Shown here one piece after another: positions 39,476-50,068 of a stretch of 64,000 bases of DNA. The DNA is from Stentor coeruleus (lineage: Eukaryota; Ciliophora; Heterotrichea; Heterotrichida; Stentoridae), in assembly GCA_001970955.1 (NCBI GenBank), contig MPUH01000092.1, positions 1 through 64,000 of the forward strand, read 5' to 3'. The notes below the pieces were generated by a model, which was given only the letters and a program-made list of their open reading frames with translations, did not search any database and had not been told where the DNA came from. Within the stretch, counting starts at the first letter, position 1, and every line of letters begins with the position of its first letter. The position numbers and the translations under genes were made by a program.

Positions 39476-42373
39476 TTATTTAAACTCAAAATAAGCATTT
39501 AAGACATTTGAAAGTTCATTGCACATCATATGTGCAACAACCTGAATATCCTCCTGCAAATTCAAAATGGACAAATTTTCCTCATTAAAAATAAGACAAA
39601 CTTGAGAATTTTCACTAAAATATATCCTCCTTTCATTTTTTCCAATATTAATCTCTTTTATTACTGTAAAGGAATTCTGTTCTATCCTAATAAGAAAAAC
39701 TTTTTCTTTAAATCCTGCAATTAATATTTTATGATCATCAGAAGCATAAAGACCTCTAAGATCATTTTCTGGTATAGCTAGCCGCCATGAAGATGTATGA
39801 TTTATATAGCATTCTATAAAATTATAAGAAAATATAATGGCCATATCTCCCAGTATCAATTGACCTTGATTTCTTGAACTATTCGGCTGATATTGCAAAG
39901 GTGAATGCACAATAATTTTATCATTTTGTCTATAGGAAGATAAATTTAATAGAGAAAATAAAATTTTGTTAATTGCTTGAGATATATTAATTCTATTTTG
40001 TGGCAAATCTAAATGATTACTTTGGATAATTTGTGCATATTCATTTTGACATAATAATGATATTTCAGAGTTTGTAGCTAATTTCTCTTGATTATGCTTG
40101 AGAAGGCCTTCAAGTTCTTTAATTTTAATTTCATAAGCTGAGCTACTTTTTTTCAATTCTATATTCTCACTTTCATAGTTAGTAAGTTTAGCTAGCTTTT
40201 CTTGATTGCATTTGATATTTTCTTGAAGTTCTTTAATTTTTATTTCGTAAGCTGAGTTACTTTTTTTCAATTGTATATTATCACTTTTATAATTAGCAAA
40301 TTCAGCTAGTTTTTCTTGATTGCATTTGATATTGTCTTGAAGTTCTTTGATTTTTATTTCGTAAGCTAAGTTACTTTTTTTCAATTCTATGTTCTCACTT
40401 TCATAGTTAGCAAATTCAACTAGTTTTTCTTGATTACATTTGATATTGTCTTGAAGTTCTTTGATTTTTATTTCGTAAGTTGAGTTACTTTTTTTTAATT
40501 CTATATTATCACTTTCATTGTTAGCTAAATTTTCTTGATTGCATTTGATATTGTCTTGAAGTTCTTTGATTTTTATTTCGTAAGCTGAGTTACTTTTTTT
40601 TAATTCTATATTTTCACTTTCATAGTTAGCAAATTCAGCTAGTTTTTCTTGATTGCATTTGATATTGTCTTGAAGTTCTTTGATTTTTATTTCGTAAGCT
40701 AAGCTACTTTTTTTCAATTCTATATTCTCACTTTCATAGTTAGCTAAATTTTCTTGATTGCATTTGATATTGTCTTGAAGTTCTTTGATTTTTATTTCGT
40801 AAGCTGAGTTACTTTTTTTTAATTCTATATTCTCACTTTCATAGTTAGCTAAATTTTCTTGATTGCATTTGAGATTGCTTTCAAGCTCTTTAATTTTTGT
40901 TTCGTAAACTGAGACGCTACTTTTCAATCCTATTTTATCTCTTTGATAATTAGCAGATTTAATTATCTTTTCTTGATTACATTTAAGATTGCTTTCAAGT
41001 TCTTTGATTTTTTTTTCGTAAATTAAGCTACTGTTTTTTAATTCCATATTTTTTCTTTCAATAATAATAGTAGTTTTATTTAGCTTGCCTTCATGTTCTT
41101 TGATTTTTTTTTCGTAAACTGAGATACTACTTTTCAATTCTATATTCTCTCTTTCATATTTAGCTAGCTTTTCTTGATTACTTTTCAATTCTATATTCTC
41201 TCTTTCATATTTAGCTAGCTTTTCTTGATTACATTTCAAATCACTTTCAAGTTCTTTGACTTTTATTTCATTAACTGAGAAACTACTTTTTAATATTATT
41301 TTATCTCTTTGATAATTAGTAGATTTAGCTAGATTTTCTCGATTAAATTTGGGATAGTCTTCAAATTCTTTGTTTTTTGTTTCGTTAGTTGAGACACTGC
41401 TTTTTAATTCAATATTTTTTCTTTCATAAATAGGAGATTTACTTAGCTTACATTCAAGTTCTTTGATTTTTGTTTCATAAGCTGAGATACTACTTTTCAA
41501 ATCTATTATCTCTCTTGCATAATTAACAGATTCAGCTGACTTTTTTCGGTCTTTAAGTTTATTAATTTTTTTTTTGTAAACTGAGACTTTATTTTTTAAT
41601 TTCATATTTTTTCTTTTATACTTAGCAGATTTAGATAGATGATCTTCAAGTTCTTTGATTTTAGTTTCGTAAGTCGAGGTACTGTTATTTAATTGCATAT
41701 TAACTTTTTCAAGATTACTTTTATTTTCAATATTTTTTATTTCATATGCATTTAGAGCTTTCTTTAAATCTTCAATATGAATATTCATAATTTCTATCTT
41801 ATTTTTTTGTTCCTTATTTCCCCCCTGTAGATTTGATATGATTTTCTTCTTTTCCATGATATCATAACTTTCTTTGATTTTTTCGTATTTTAGAACAATT
41901 TTGCATTTTAAATCTTTTTTCTCATTAAGCCTTATAAAATCACGATAAATGTCTACATTATTTTTATTTTCTATATTTATTAGAATATTTTCTAGTAAAG
42001 CACAAATGTTTACTTTAGTAGCATAAAAATTATCATTATTAAGACTTTTCACATAGTCCTGGGCTTCTAAAAATTTTTTTCTTAGTGTTTCTATTTTATC
42101 TAATTGATTTTTTGTATACTTCGTGATATAATTTGATACCTCGTATAGATCTTTGACTATTTTTTGTTTTTTTTCTGTGATACCCATAGTCAAATTATCA
42201 AAATAGTCTGTGAGTAATGAAATAGCTGAAGGGCAGAAATATTTTTTATGTGGAATTTTATTTAATTCATGTTTGTAATAATGCGTATGGCATAACGGCA
42301 TTGAAGAGCAGGATGAACAGCAAAATAAACCTATGATTTTGCAATTGGGGTAAGAGCATAAAATAGAATCCAT
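39476..42373 (-). CDS. B-box-like / coiled-coil repeat protein, paralogue of upstream gene
   Basis: 965 residues starting MDSILCSYPNCKIIGLFCC. The N-terminal Cys/His cluster (CSYPNC, FCCSSCSSMPLCHTHYYKH) has the same spacing style as in the convergent gene at 34956-38918. Residues about 50-770 are coiled coil with a long set of internal repeats. The C-terminal 130 residues are beta-rich (LRGLYASDDHKILIAGFKEK, ERRIYFSENSQVCLIFNEEN) and resemble WD-repeat blades. There is no proline-rich stretch. The protein is very rich in Lys, Glu, Asn and Ile. A decayed copy of the C-terminal domain appears at 50940-51235. Function unknown; a filamentous scaffold is likely. Confidence 0.8.
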   Translation of the reverse strand: MDSILCSYPNCKIIGLFCCSSCSSMPLCHTHYYKHELNKIPHKKYFCPSAISLLTDYFDNLTMGITEKKQKIVKDLYEVSNYITKYTKNQLDKIETLRKKFLEAQDYVKSLNNDNFYATKVNICALLENILINIENKNNVDIYRDFIRLNEKKDLKCKIVLKYEKIKESYDIMEKKKIISNLQGGNKEQKNKIEIMNIHIEDLKKALNAYEIKNIENKSNLEKVNMQLNNSTSTYETKIKELEDHLSKSAKYKRKNMKLKNKVSVYKKKINKLKDRKKSAESVNYAREIIDLKSSISAYETKIKELECKLSKSPIYERKNIELKSSVSTNETKNKEFEDYPKFNRENLAKSTNYQRDKIILKSSFSVNEIKVKELESDLKCNQEKLAKYERENIELKSNQEKLAKYERENIELKSSISVYEKKIKEHEGKLNKTTIIIERKNMELKNSSLIYEKKIKELESNLKCNQEKIIKSANYQRDKIGLKSSVSVYETKIKELESNLKCNQENLANYESENIELKKSNSAYEIKIKELQDNIKCNQENLANYESENIELKKSSLAYEIKIKELQDNIKCNQEKLAEFANYESENIELKKSNSAYEIKIKELQDNIKCNQENLANNESDNIELKKSNSTYEIKIKELQDNIKCNQEKLVEFANYESENIELKKSNLAYEIKIKELQDNIKCNQEKLAEFANYKSDNIQLKKSNSAYEIKIKELQENIKCNQEKLAKLTNYESENIELKKSSSAYEIKIKELEGLLKHNQEKLATNSEISLLCQNEYAQIIQSNHLDLPQNRINISQAINKILFSLLNLSSYRQNDKIIVHSPLQYQPNSSRNQGQLILGDMAIIFSYNFIECYINHTSSWRLAIPENDLRGLYASDDHKILIAGFKEKVFLIRIEQNSFTVIKEINIGKNERRIYFSENSQVCLIFNEENLSILNLQEDIQVVAHMMCNELSNVLNAYFEFK
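40090..40920 (-). repeat. Coding tandem repeats, about 102-114 bp
   Basis: At least seven in-frame copies encode units like YEIKIKELQDNIKCNQE then KLAEFANYESENIELKKSNS. Long and short forms differ by four residues (KLAEFANYES versus NLANYES). High identity among copies indicates recent unit gain and possible length variation between strains. Confidence 0.85.
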
Positions 42374-42777
42374 TAATAATAATTGCCTACAATTTTGAGT
42401 TATAAGGCTATTAATAAAATGATGAAATTATATATCATTTCTAAATAGGATTGCTTCAAAGTGAGTTATTTTTGAGATAAATTACTATTGATATAAAAAA
42501 ATATATAAATTTCATCTGTTTAAAACTACACATGAATATTATAAAGTTTCTTCACAAAACTATTAAGATTTCAGTCTTTTACACAAAAATATCCTTTTGA
42601 CTTCATCTTCCATTAGTGTTATTTTTGCTTCAAAACTCATTATCCAATCTTTCCAAGTCCTTTTAACCCTTTAACCCTTAAAGAATATCACAACAAAAGC
42701 CTTTATTTCAAACTATATCCTCATGCATCATCTGATAACTTTTTTATGATTCGATAGAAAATTAAATATAACTTTTA
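42374..42777. other. Intergenic, divergent promoters
   Basis: About 400 bp between divergent genes; AT-rich, no recognised element. Confidence 0.6.
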
Positions 42778-44691
42778 ATGAAAGCTCTTGCAGTATCAGA
42801 AAAGCATGAGTGTTTCCTTGACACAATCCCAATTCCAATCCTTGGAGACAACCAAGTCTTAATTAAAACAGTCTGTGCTCCAATTCATCGACTCGACATT
42901 CAAAACATGCGAGGAGCACTTGGGAAATTTTCAGGGATCCCAGGTCACGAAGGGGCAGGTCTAGTAGTAAAAACAGGTTCAAGTTTCAAATCTCAAAAAC
43001 TCAAAGGTAAAAAAGTCTGTTTCTTTAAGAAAAGCGGTAAAGGTGCATGGAGTGAATATGTTATTAGCGATCTAGCTGATTGCTGTATAATAAATGAAGA
43101 ATTCGGGTTTATCAAAGCTTCAACACTAATGCTAGTCCCTTTGACTATGGTAATGATTGGGAAACTCATCAAAAAGAAAAAATTAACTTGTATTATCAGC
43201 ACACTCGCAAGCTCAACTTTAGGTAAAATGCTTCAACGATGGTGTAATTCTAAAGATGTAACTTGTATTAACATAGTCCGTACTGAAGATAAAGCCCAAG
43301 AACTTATATCTTTAGGGGCAAAATATGTTGTGTCAACATGTAAAAGCAATTATTTAAGTGAATTGAAAAATATATGTTTAAAATTAAAACCCAAATGCTG
43401 TTTTGATGGGTTAGGAGGAGAAATAACTCAAAATGTTTTTAGTTTATTAGAAAACCAAGGATGTGTTTATGTTTATAGTTCAGTATGTGAAAATGAGTTT
43501 TGGAATGTTAATGGAAATGATATAACGATGCAGAGGAAAAAAGTTAAAGGCTTATGGATGTTAGATTGGTATAAGGATTTGACTGAAAGGAAAAAACAGA
43601 AATATTTTAAGAAGATACAGAAAAGGCAGCATATTTTTAGGACTGATAATTTTACTGTGATTCCAGTTATTGATGTGTTACCTGAGTTGAATGATTATGT
43701 TTCTGAATACCCTCCTGGGAAAATTATTATGGATTTTAGCGAACTTGCTAGGAACACTTTGAATGTTATGTCACCATTGCCATCACCGAAAACATCACTG
43801 ACTTCATCAATAAAAGATTTTCGTGAACTAAATTCTCCAAGTTCATCTGAATCTGAACAGGATCTAGCTGAAATTGCCCAAGCTTATGTCCCTCCTGGAG
43901 TAAATTCTTTATTATCATCATTACCTCCTGTAGATAATCCAGTTGAAGGATCAGTTTATTTTTTATTTAATGATTCAAGTGTTTACTTCGGCCCACTTAA
44001 AGATAAAAGACCTGAAGGATATTGTACAATTTATTATCCAAATGGAGATGTTTATCAAGGATATTATGATTTCACTGGAAGAAAAGGTAAAGGAAGAATT
44101 ATATATAATAATTCAGATTGGTTTGAAGGCTCATGGAAAGAAGACATCCCAGCAGGTGCTGGAGTTTATCATTTTTCAGATGAAAGGTCAATACAAGGTA
44201 ATTTTCTACAATCTGAAGTTTTAGGAACAGGGATAGAAACTTGTCCAAATGGGGATAAATACGAAGGGAGTTTTAACAATAAAAAACGTAATGGTAAAGG
44301 TATTTTAACAAGTAAGGATTGGCGTTATGAAGGAAAATTCCGTAATGGGGAAATTTTTGGCCCAGGTGTTGTCAGATTTAATGATGGGAAAGAATTTGTT
44401 GGAGAATTTAATGGAAATGTTGGTGTAGGGTTATTGAAATATGCTGATTTGACATATTATGAAGGGAAAATTGTTGACTTTTTAGAAGATGGAGAAGGAG
44501 AAATCGTTAATAAAGATGGGATTAGAAAGAAAGGGAGATGGGAAATGGGCAAGCTTAAATCATATGCTGAAGAAGAAGAACATATTGCAAGGGTTTCTAG
44601 TACAGTTGAAGAAAACTTAACAGGATATGAGGGAATCGCTGTAGAAATCACTGGCATTGATGATTTCATACCGATTATGATTATAAAGTAG
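42778..44691 (+). CDS. Quinone-oxidoreductase-like (MDR) domain fused to MORN repeats
   Basis: 637 residues in one uninterrupted frame. Residues 1-330 are a medium-chain dehydrogenase/reductase of the quinone oxidoreductase type: MKALAVSEKHECFLDTIPIP start, APIHRLDIQNMRG, IPGHEGAGLVV, then a Rossmann fold (IISTLASSTLGKMLQRWC, LISLGAKYVV) and FDGLGGEI. The glycine motif is degenerate (ASSTLG for the usual AxSxVG), so NADPH binding is uncertain. No structural-zinc cysteine set is present. A Ser-rich linker (about 330-385) is followed by eight or nine MORN repeats (YFGPLKDKRPEGYCTIYYPN, YQGYYDFTGRKGKGRI, YEGSFNNKKRNGKGIL). MORN repeats usually bind membranes or act in cortical scaffolds. The fusion is unusual; see findings. 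Confidence 0.85.
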   Translation: MKALAVSEKHECFLDTIPIPILGDNQVLIKTVCAPIHRLDIQNMRGALGKFSGIPGHEGAGLVVKTGSSFKSQKLKGKKVCFFKKSGKGAWSEYVISDLADCCIINEEFGFIKASTLMLVPLTMVMIGKLIKKKKLTCIISTLASSTLGKMLQRWCNSKDVTCINIVRTEDKAQELISLGAKYVVSTCKSNYLSELKNICLKLKPKCCFDGLGGEITQNVFSLLENQGCVYVYSSVCENEFWNVNGNDITMQRKKVKGLWMLDWYKDLTERKKQKYFKKIQKRQHIFRTDNFTVIPVIDVLPELNDYVSEYPPGKIIMDFSELARNTLNVMSPLPSPKTSLTSSIKDFRELNSPSSSESEQDLAEIAQAYVPPGVNSLLSSLPPVDNPVEGSVYFLFNDSSVYFGPLKDKRPEGYCTIYYPNGDVYQGYYDFTGRKGKGRIIYNNSDWFEGSWKEDIPAGAGVYHFSDERSIQGNFLQSEVLGTGIETCPNGDKYEGSFNNKKRNGKGILTSKDWRYEGKFRNGEIFGPGVVRFNDGKEFVGEFNGNVGVGLLKYADLTYYEGKIVDFLEDGEGEIVNKDGIRKKGRWEMGKLKSYAEEEEHIARVSSTVEENLTGYEGIAVEITGIDDFIPIMIIK

Positions 44692-45279
44692 TTAAATGCC
44701 TAGGTTTTTTGAAATTATGATTATGTTTTTATGAGTTTTATTGTAAAATAGTTATGGGAGATTACATTTTTTAATACTGTATGTGTAAAATATATACCAG
44801 AAAGTGCTTAAGTTTATCATTCTCTAACAAAAAGTTAATTATTAAGCTTGTTTTTATAATCTGAAGTTTTAGAGCAATTATCAAAAACATGCTAAAAACT
44901 TCATTACCTTCAAAATATACAATATTCTTTTTCAATATCCATTTTAATATCCTACCTTAATATATTATATATTATCTAAGTAATATGCCTCTTACACCTT
45001 GATAAAATGTTTAGCTTGAATTAGAGAAACTTCAAATCCATCAAAAGGGGAAAAAATTGAGTATTTTTAATTAATATTATCCTAAATCTAATCTTTAAAT
45101 CATATGGGCTTAAGTTTTTGTTAATAATAACTTCACGTATTTCATTAAATTCAATAAAAATATTAAAATTTAGCCTTGCATATGTAAATTTAGTGTTTTT
45201 TAATAACCTCACTAGTAAACTTCATTATATTTTATTCAATCATATATTTTTTTTATCTAATAATCATAATTAGTTACTA
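44692..45279. other. Intergenic between convergent genes
   Basis: About 590 bp AT-rich; a 63-codon minus-strand frame (45021-45212) has no recognisable content. Nothing else seen. Confidence 0.6.
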
Positions 45280-46836
45280 TTAATCTGGTAGCATTATCTG
45301 CTTTTCGATTTCATATTGAGGAATTAGGCACAAGTACTTACCATAGCATGCCAAATTACCTTGTCCATTGCCTTTCATATGTTTAAAACTCCTAAAACTC
45401 TGAATTTCACATAGTTTTAATAGACCTGGTAAAGATAATAAGACTATACTTGACTCAGTTGCTGCATAAAGCACTTCTGCGTTTTTGGAAAACATTATAG
45501 ATAAGTATTTCCCTTGATTTTCCCCAAGTTTATTTAGAAACTTATCGTAAAGATCTAGTTTTTCACTTGATTTTGCTATGTATCGGCTATTGATATCTAA
45601 GCTTTTTCCCCCTGGCATAAGATTTTCTAATCCTTTTTGTTGGGAGAATTTAAAGGTAAAGTTTTCAGTGAGGATAAAAAGCTCGTCTCCAAGGCTGATT
45701 AAAGAATTTGAACTTTCACCAATGTTTATCGAGTTGATTTCTTTTTTTGTAGCGAGGTCAAGCCATTTAATTGCTGATCCCTCAGATACAATCAAAATCT
45801 TACCATCATCTGAAACACTCACAGCACTAATCATATTCGACTCAATAAAAAGACTAGAGTTCACAAAAATGCTTCCTTTTTCCACAGTTGCAATTTGTGT
45901 ATTAGATACTGGTACAAAATCAACAATATTATCTGAAGCTCTAATCAAAGTTTTCTGTTTAATCAAATTCAACAAACTCCAAATCCTAACTTTATTATCA
46001 AAACCCCCAGTGATAAAATACATATCAAATACCGCCAATGACGAAACAGCAGCTGTGTGGAATTCAATAGTCTCTTTCAAATTGTCTAAAGCCCATAATT
46101 TAACTAGGCAATCAGAGCCAACTGATATAATCAAAGGAATCCCTGCAGTCGAAGGGTCAAAAATCGCCACTTTATTAACAACTCCATCATGTTCTCCAAT
46201 AACCCTGCCATTTGTACTTTGAATATCCCATAACCTAATCGTACCATCATAACTACAAGTCACCATAATATCAGCAAAACAATCAATACACCACACAGCA
46301 TCCAAATGGCCACAAAAAGTTTTCATCTTATTCAAATTCATATCAAAAACCTCAACATTCCCATCTTCTAAACCTACAAAAATACTCCCATCACTGATTT
46401 TCATACTGCAAACAAAAGACTCAAAAATAACTTCCCCTGTTTTTTCTATTGAATTTATATTCCAAGAATTCATTTTACAGTCGACTCCTGATGAATATAA
46501 AATCCCATTATATAATGATAATGATGTTATAACCCCTACATGTGCTGGTAAACTTGCTTCTTGGATACGATTTTCTAAGTCCCAGAATATAATATTTGAA
46601 TCTTGTCCTCCACTTATAAGTCGAAGTCCATCTAAACATAAAGCATTTATTGTTGAATTATGACCTTTGAGATCATATTGTTCTTCTGTATCTAAGTCAT
46701 AGATTTGGATTATCCCATTTCTTAAACCTATGCAAATCACGCTTTCATTTGATACTAGGCTATGAACTTCTGAAGAAGTCTGTAGGAACTTGTCGGAAAA
46801 CACGCTCTCAAAGACTTCCCAAGAATTTCTATCCAT
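45280..46836 (-). CDS. WD40-repeat protein
   Basis: 518 residues starting MDRNSWEVFESVFSDKF. The first 320 residues hold about seven WD40 repeats, each with a GH near the start and WD/WA/WS at the end: LKGHNSTINALCLDG...IIFWDLE, FCGHLDAVWCIDCF...IRLWDIQ, GEHDGVVNKVAIFD...VKLWALD, FHTAAVSSLAVFD...VRIWSLL. The remaining residues form weaker beta-blades (WLDLATKKEI, LYAATESSIVLLSLPG), so it may be a double propeller. No extra domain identifies the pathway; WD40 proteins serve as interaction platforms. Confidence 0.85.
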   Translation of the reverse strand: MDRNSWEVFESVFSDKFLQTSSEVHSLVSNESVICIGLRNGIIQIYDLDTEEQYDLKGHNSTINALCLDGLRLISGGQDSNIIFWDLENRIQEASLPAHVGVITSLSLYNGILYSSGVDCKMNSWNINSIEKTGEVIFESFVCSMKISDGSIFVGLEDGNVEVFDMNLNKMKTFCGHLDAVWCIDCFADIMVTCSYDGTIRLWDIQSTNGRVIGEHDGVVNKVAIFDPSTAGIPLIISVGSDCLVKLWALDNLKETIEFHTAAVSSLAVFDMYFITGGFDNKVRIWSLLNLIKQKTLIRASDNIVDFVPVSNTQIATVEKGSIFVNSSLFIESNMISAVSVSDDGKILIVSEGSAIKWLDLATKKEINSINIGESSNSLISLGDELFILTENFTFKFSQQKGLENLMPGGKSLDINSRYIAKSSEKLDLYDKFLNKLGENQGKYLSIMFSKNAEVLYAATESSIVLLSLPGLLKLCEIQSFRSFKHMKGNGQGNLACYGKYLCLIPQYEIEKQIMLPD

Positions 46837-47036
46837 TTTATTTATTAGATTTTTTCACATTTGACACTTTGATGAAATCATAAAAATCAACCTTAGGATT
46901 TGTATTAGATATAAGAATATATAGGATATAAATCATGAATTTTTAAAGATAGTTTATATGTAATATTTTATGGAATTTTTAATAGGATATACACAAATAG
47001 AAGTATTTTTTCTAGTATCTAAACTAATTATCATAC

Positions 47037-48884
47037 CTAATTGTTCTGTGATTTCATCATATGGGGAATCTTAGACAAAATATCTTTCGGCAAAGGGGTA
47101 ATATATGGATCAATAGTTCTTCTATTCTTAATAACCACATTAAAGCACTGATTACTAATACTAGGCTGTTTGATTTTCTTCTTTACAACTTGTTCTACAG
47201 TAACAGTAGCAACTTTCATCATATAACTATAGCTTCTATTTCTTGCATGTATAAGATCAACTTGAGGTTCAGTTAAAGTATTTTTTTTAATCTCCCCTTT
47301 TATCATAGGACTTTCTGGTTTCCCTTTACTATCACTTCTTTGATGTACTGTATGTTTCCCAACACTAGGTTTTCTTTCTTTACTATTAGTTTCTTTTGCA
47401 ACATGTCTAATCCCAACTGGTTCTTCTTGTTTGGAATTGTTTTTTTCTATGAATTTAATAACATCTTCTTCACTTTTAAGGAAATCTTCAGTTGATGTAA
47501 AATGATATGTATGAGTTGGGTCATTTTTGTTTCCATGAACTTCAATATCGATATTAATCCCATCATCAGTTCTTAAACTTTCTTCTGATCTTTTGAGATA
47601 ATTATCATCTGAGATTGAATGGGAAGTGTGGGGTGCTTTATCGCTATAAGCTAGACTGTTATCTCGGGTGTATGGGGATTTTACTGATGAACCACTTTTT
47701 ATAGGACTTTTCACTGACCTGCGTTTTTTATCATCCTTTGCTTTTTTTGCCTCTTCTGCTTTTTCTTCTATTTCACGGATTTCCAATTCTGCCATCTCGA
47801 ACTCTTTCGACATACTGAAAGGTTCGTTTTTTTCTAATTTAGCTATTTCCTCATCTGACATATCAAAAATATCCCCTTCTGTTTGCTTTCTTTCCATAAT
47901 TTTCATTTCTAACTGCCTCCTCCTTTCTATATCTTCATCACTCAACACTCTAACAAAAATCGGTGTCCACATAATCTGAAAATGCAAACTTCCCCTATCT
48001 TGTCCTGTTGAAGTTTTAATAACAACTTTAGTCTTTACCGAGAATTCATTAGGGTTATTCATAGCTTTTTTCCATTGAAACGAGCCAATACCCTCAAGTT
48101 TATTTTTATTCATCAACTCCACATCCACTAACAAAGGCAAGTCTTTTTCAAGTCTATTTTCAAAGAAAAAATCAGCTCTAAAATTCCAAAATGGATTGCT
48201 TTCATTAGTATCCGGAGTCAAATACTCTAAAAAGTCATTAACCTTAATTCTCACTGAATGGACTCCTGGCTTTAATCCTTCAGCTTTAATCAACATGATT
48301 GAAAGATTCCCATGCATCAATTCAGGGTCTAAAGGTTTTGATATTATAAGACAAGACAATGGGTCAGTTTGTTCTAAATCAGCTTTTTCTTTAATAAATC
48401 TCATCCTTTTTGTCAATTCAGATAAAGATACATAGCCATCTTTATTCCCATCAAGTATATCAAAAACTGCTTTGGATTCTTCAATTGTTATACTTGGATC
48501 ATATTTCAAGAACTCAGTACGCATTTCTTCGAATTTGATTTTCCCATCTTTGTTTATATCCATATCATTATACAAATCATTTACAGAACGGTCGTCTTTA
48601 TGGAATATATTCATAACTCTTGTAAAAAGGTCACTTACAACTTGTTCCATTTCAGATTGCTTGGCTTGGGATATGAGATCTGGAGTAGCATCACATGAAA
48701 CTGATAAGGCAAGGTTTTCGATTACATTTGGAAGTTGTTGTTTAAAATTGTGCATATAATTTAGAACTTGATTTGTATTGATATGATTTTTGGATACTTT
48801 TCTTAGGGAGGATTGGATTAGTGTTGCAAATTCGGCAACAATTTCGATGTACTCGGAACTGAGGTCATCGTGATTTGTGGTCAT
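47037..48884 (-). CDS. EF-hand / C2-domain protein (true start further upstream)
   Basis: The uninterrupted ATG-to-stop frame gives 615 residues, but the ATG at 48884 is internal. The frame continues upstream (QDWLNSISQKNWYDI) to an N at 48938; past the duplicated junction a start MSEDEDTFVCPAIQD is found at 49038 on the minus strand, which would add about 37 residues. A pair of EF-hands (DINKDGKIKFEE, DGNKDGYVSLSE) is followed by a C2-like domain (about 185-305; GNLSIMLIKAEGLKPG, NPFWNFRADFFFEN) and a long charged, Ser/Lys-rich tail. The combination suggests Ca2+-dependent membrane binding. There is no catalytic domain. I do not recognise a specific family. Confidence 0.8.
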   Translation of the reverse strand: MTTNHDDLSSEYIEIVAEFATLIQSSLRKVSKNHINTNQVLNYMHNFKQQLPNVIENLALSVSCDATPDLISQAKQSEMEQVVSDLFTRVMNIFHKDDRSVNDLYNDMDINKDGKIKFEEMRTEFLKYDPSITIEESKAVFDILDGNKDGYVSLSELTKRMRFIKEKADLEQTDPLSCLIISKPLDPELMHGNLSIMLIKAEGLKPGVHSVRIKVNDFLEYLTPDTNESNPFWNFRADFFFENRLEKDLPLLVDVELMNKNKLEGIGSFQWKKAMNNPNEFSVKTKVVIKTSTGQDRGSLHFQIMWTPIFVRVLSDEDIERRRQLEMKIMERKQTEGDIFDMSDEEIAKLEKNEPFSMSKEFEMAELEIREIEEKAEEAKKAKDDKKRRSVKSPIKSGSSVKSPYTRDNSLAYSDKAPHTSHSISDDNYLKRSEESLRTDDGINIDIEVHGNKNDPTHTYHFTSTEDFLKSEEDVIKFIEKNNSKQEEPVGIRHVAKETNSKERKPSVGKHTVHQRSDSKGKPESPMIKGEIKKNTLTEPQVDLIHARNRSYSYMMKVATVTVEQVVKKKIKQPSISNQCFNVVIKNRRTIDPYITPLPKDILSKIPHMMKSQNN

Positions 48885-49201
48885 TATATCGTACCAATTC
48901 TTTTGGGAGATGGAGTTTAACCAGTCTTGGATTGCCGNCGTGATTTGTGGTCATTATATCGTACCAATTCTTTTGGGAGATGGAGTTTAACCAGTCTTGG
49001 ATTGCCGGACAAACAAAGGTGTCTTCGTCTTCTGACATTTTTTATATTGTGGCATTTTGTGGATTTTATTTGGTTGTTGGATTTTTTTTTTTTGATTTTG
49101 CAGTTTTAGTGTTTTGAGGAATNAGTCTTGGATTGCCGGACAAACAAAGGTGTCTTCGTCTTCTGACATTTTTTATATTGTGGCATTTTGTGGATTTTAT
49201 T
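48869..49201. other. Assembly junctions: two Ns with 69-bp and 78-bp direct duplications
   Basis: Bases 48869-48937 recur exactly at 48939-49007 with an N at 48938. Bases 48993-49070 recur at 49124-49201 with an N at 49123. Together they give two copies of the presumed start codon region of the EF-hand/C2 gene (start codons at 49036-49038 and 49167-49169, minus strand). Exact repeats ending at an N indicate unmerged contig ends. Confidence 0.85.
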
Positions 49202-49681
49202 AGTATTCTAAGTTTCTTATACAATTTTTTGAAAACCTATAAACTTTACATGCAAAAGCATATTTCAAGTGTTAAACAAGCTAAAAGGTTTTTAATAATT
49301 TTAGCAAATAGCATTTTCATAATCTGAACTTACAATCAGTATATAGAATAAAACAAAGATATAGCTTAGGTATAGCTTAGATATAACTTAAATATTATAT
49401 AAAATTCTGACCTCTAATAATCCTTTATTAATCTTAAAGATTATAACATATTAATACATTAATCTTTAACCAGTTTTAACCAAATCTTTTATATTCACTT
49501 TTCCACAAATCATCAGCACATCTCCCTTATTTCAATTTCCCTTAAAATGCCCTTTTCACTATTTCTCACCTTAAATTCCTATAAAAATCTTTCCACATCT
49601 TCAAAATCCATCCTCTAATACATTTTTCAAAATTATTAATTATTCATTTGCCAATAACATATTTGTGCATATTATTTAAAA
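49202..49681. other. Intergenic, nothing recognised
   Basis: About 480 bp, AT-rich, with short imperfect TATAGCTTAG-like words near 49365-49390. No gene seen. Confidence 0.55.
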
Positions 49682-50068
49682 TTAGTCTAAAAAGTATTCT
49701 GAATTATCATCATCAACAAAATCAGTCCCTAAAGCAATTTCTCTCATAGCTTTTATAGTACTCAATTTACTACGTCTTGGAATTTTTTTAAAATACTTTT
49801 CTTCAATCCTTTTTTTACATCCTGTTAAACATAATTTTGTATATTCATTCGAAACTCTATCAAAGAAACTTAAACGAGCTGTTCTGTTTATATTAGGAAA
49901 TTTTATAGGGATATTTGTTAAATCATCTTTGTATTTAGTCATTGGACTAAAGATATTTATACTATTTCTATATGAATGCTTGGACTGAAATGTATTTAAA
50001 ACTATCGGCCAATTATTATATGACCCTTTTGACTTGACTGGAGAGTGAATGTATAAGCCTTTGTCCAT
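49682..50068 (-). CDS. Hypothetical protein, 128 residues
   Basis: A clean frame starting MDKGLYIHSPVKSKGSYNNW and ending EYFLD. It is basic, with short charged motifs (CKKRIEEKYFKKIPRRSK) and no membrane segment. No domain recognised. The Ser/Pro-Lys composition and short length resemble small cytoskeletal or ciliary tip proteins, but this is only impression. Confidence 0.6.
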   Translation of the reverse strand: MDKGLYIHSPVKSKGSYNNWPIVLNTFQSKHSYRNSINIFSPMTKYKDDLTNIPIKFPNINRTARLSFFDRVSNEYTKLCLTGCKKRIEEKYFKKIPRRSKLSTIKAMREIALGTDFVDDDNSEYFLD

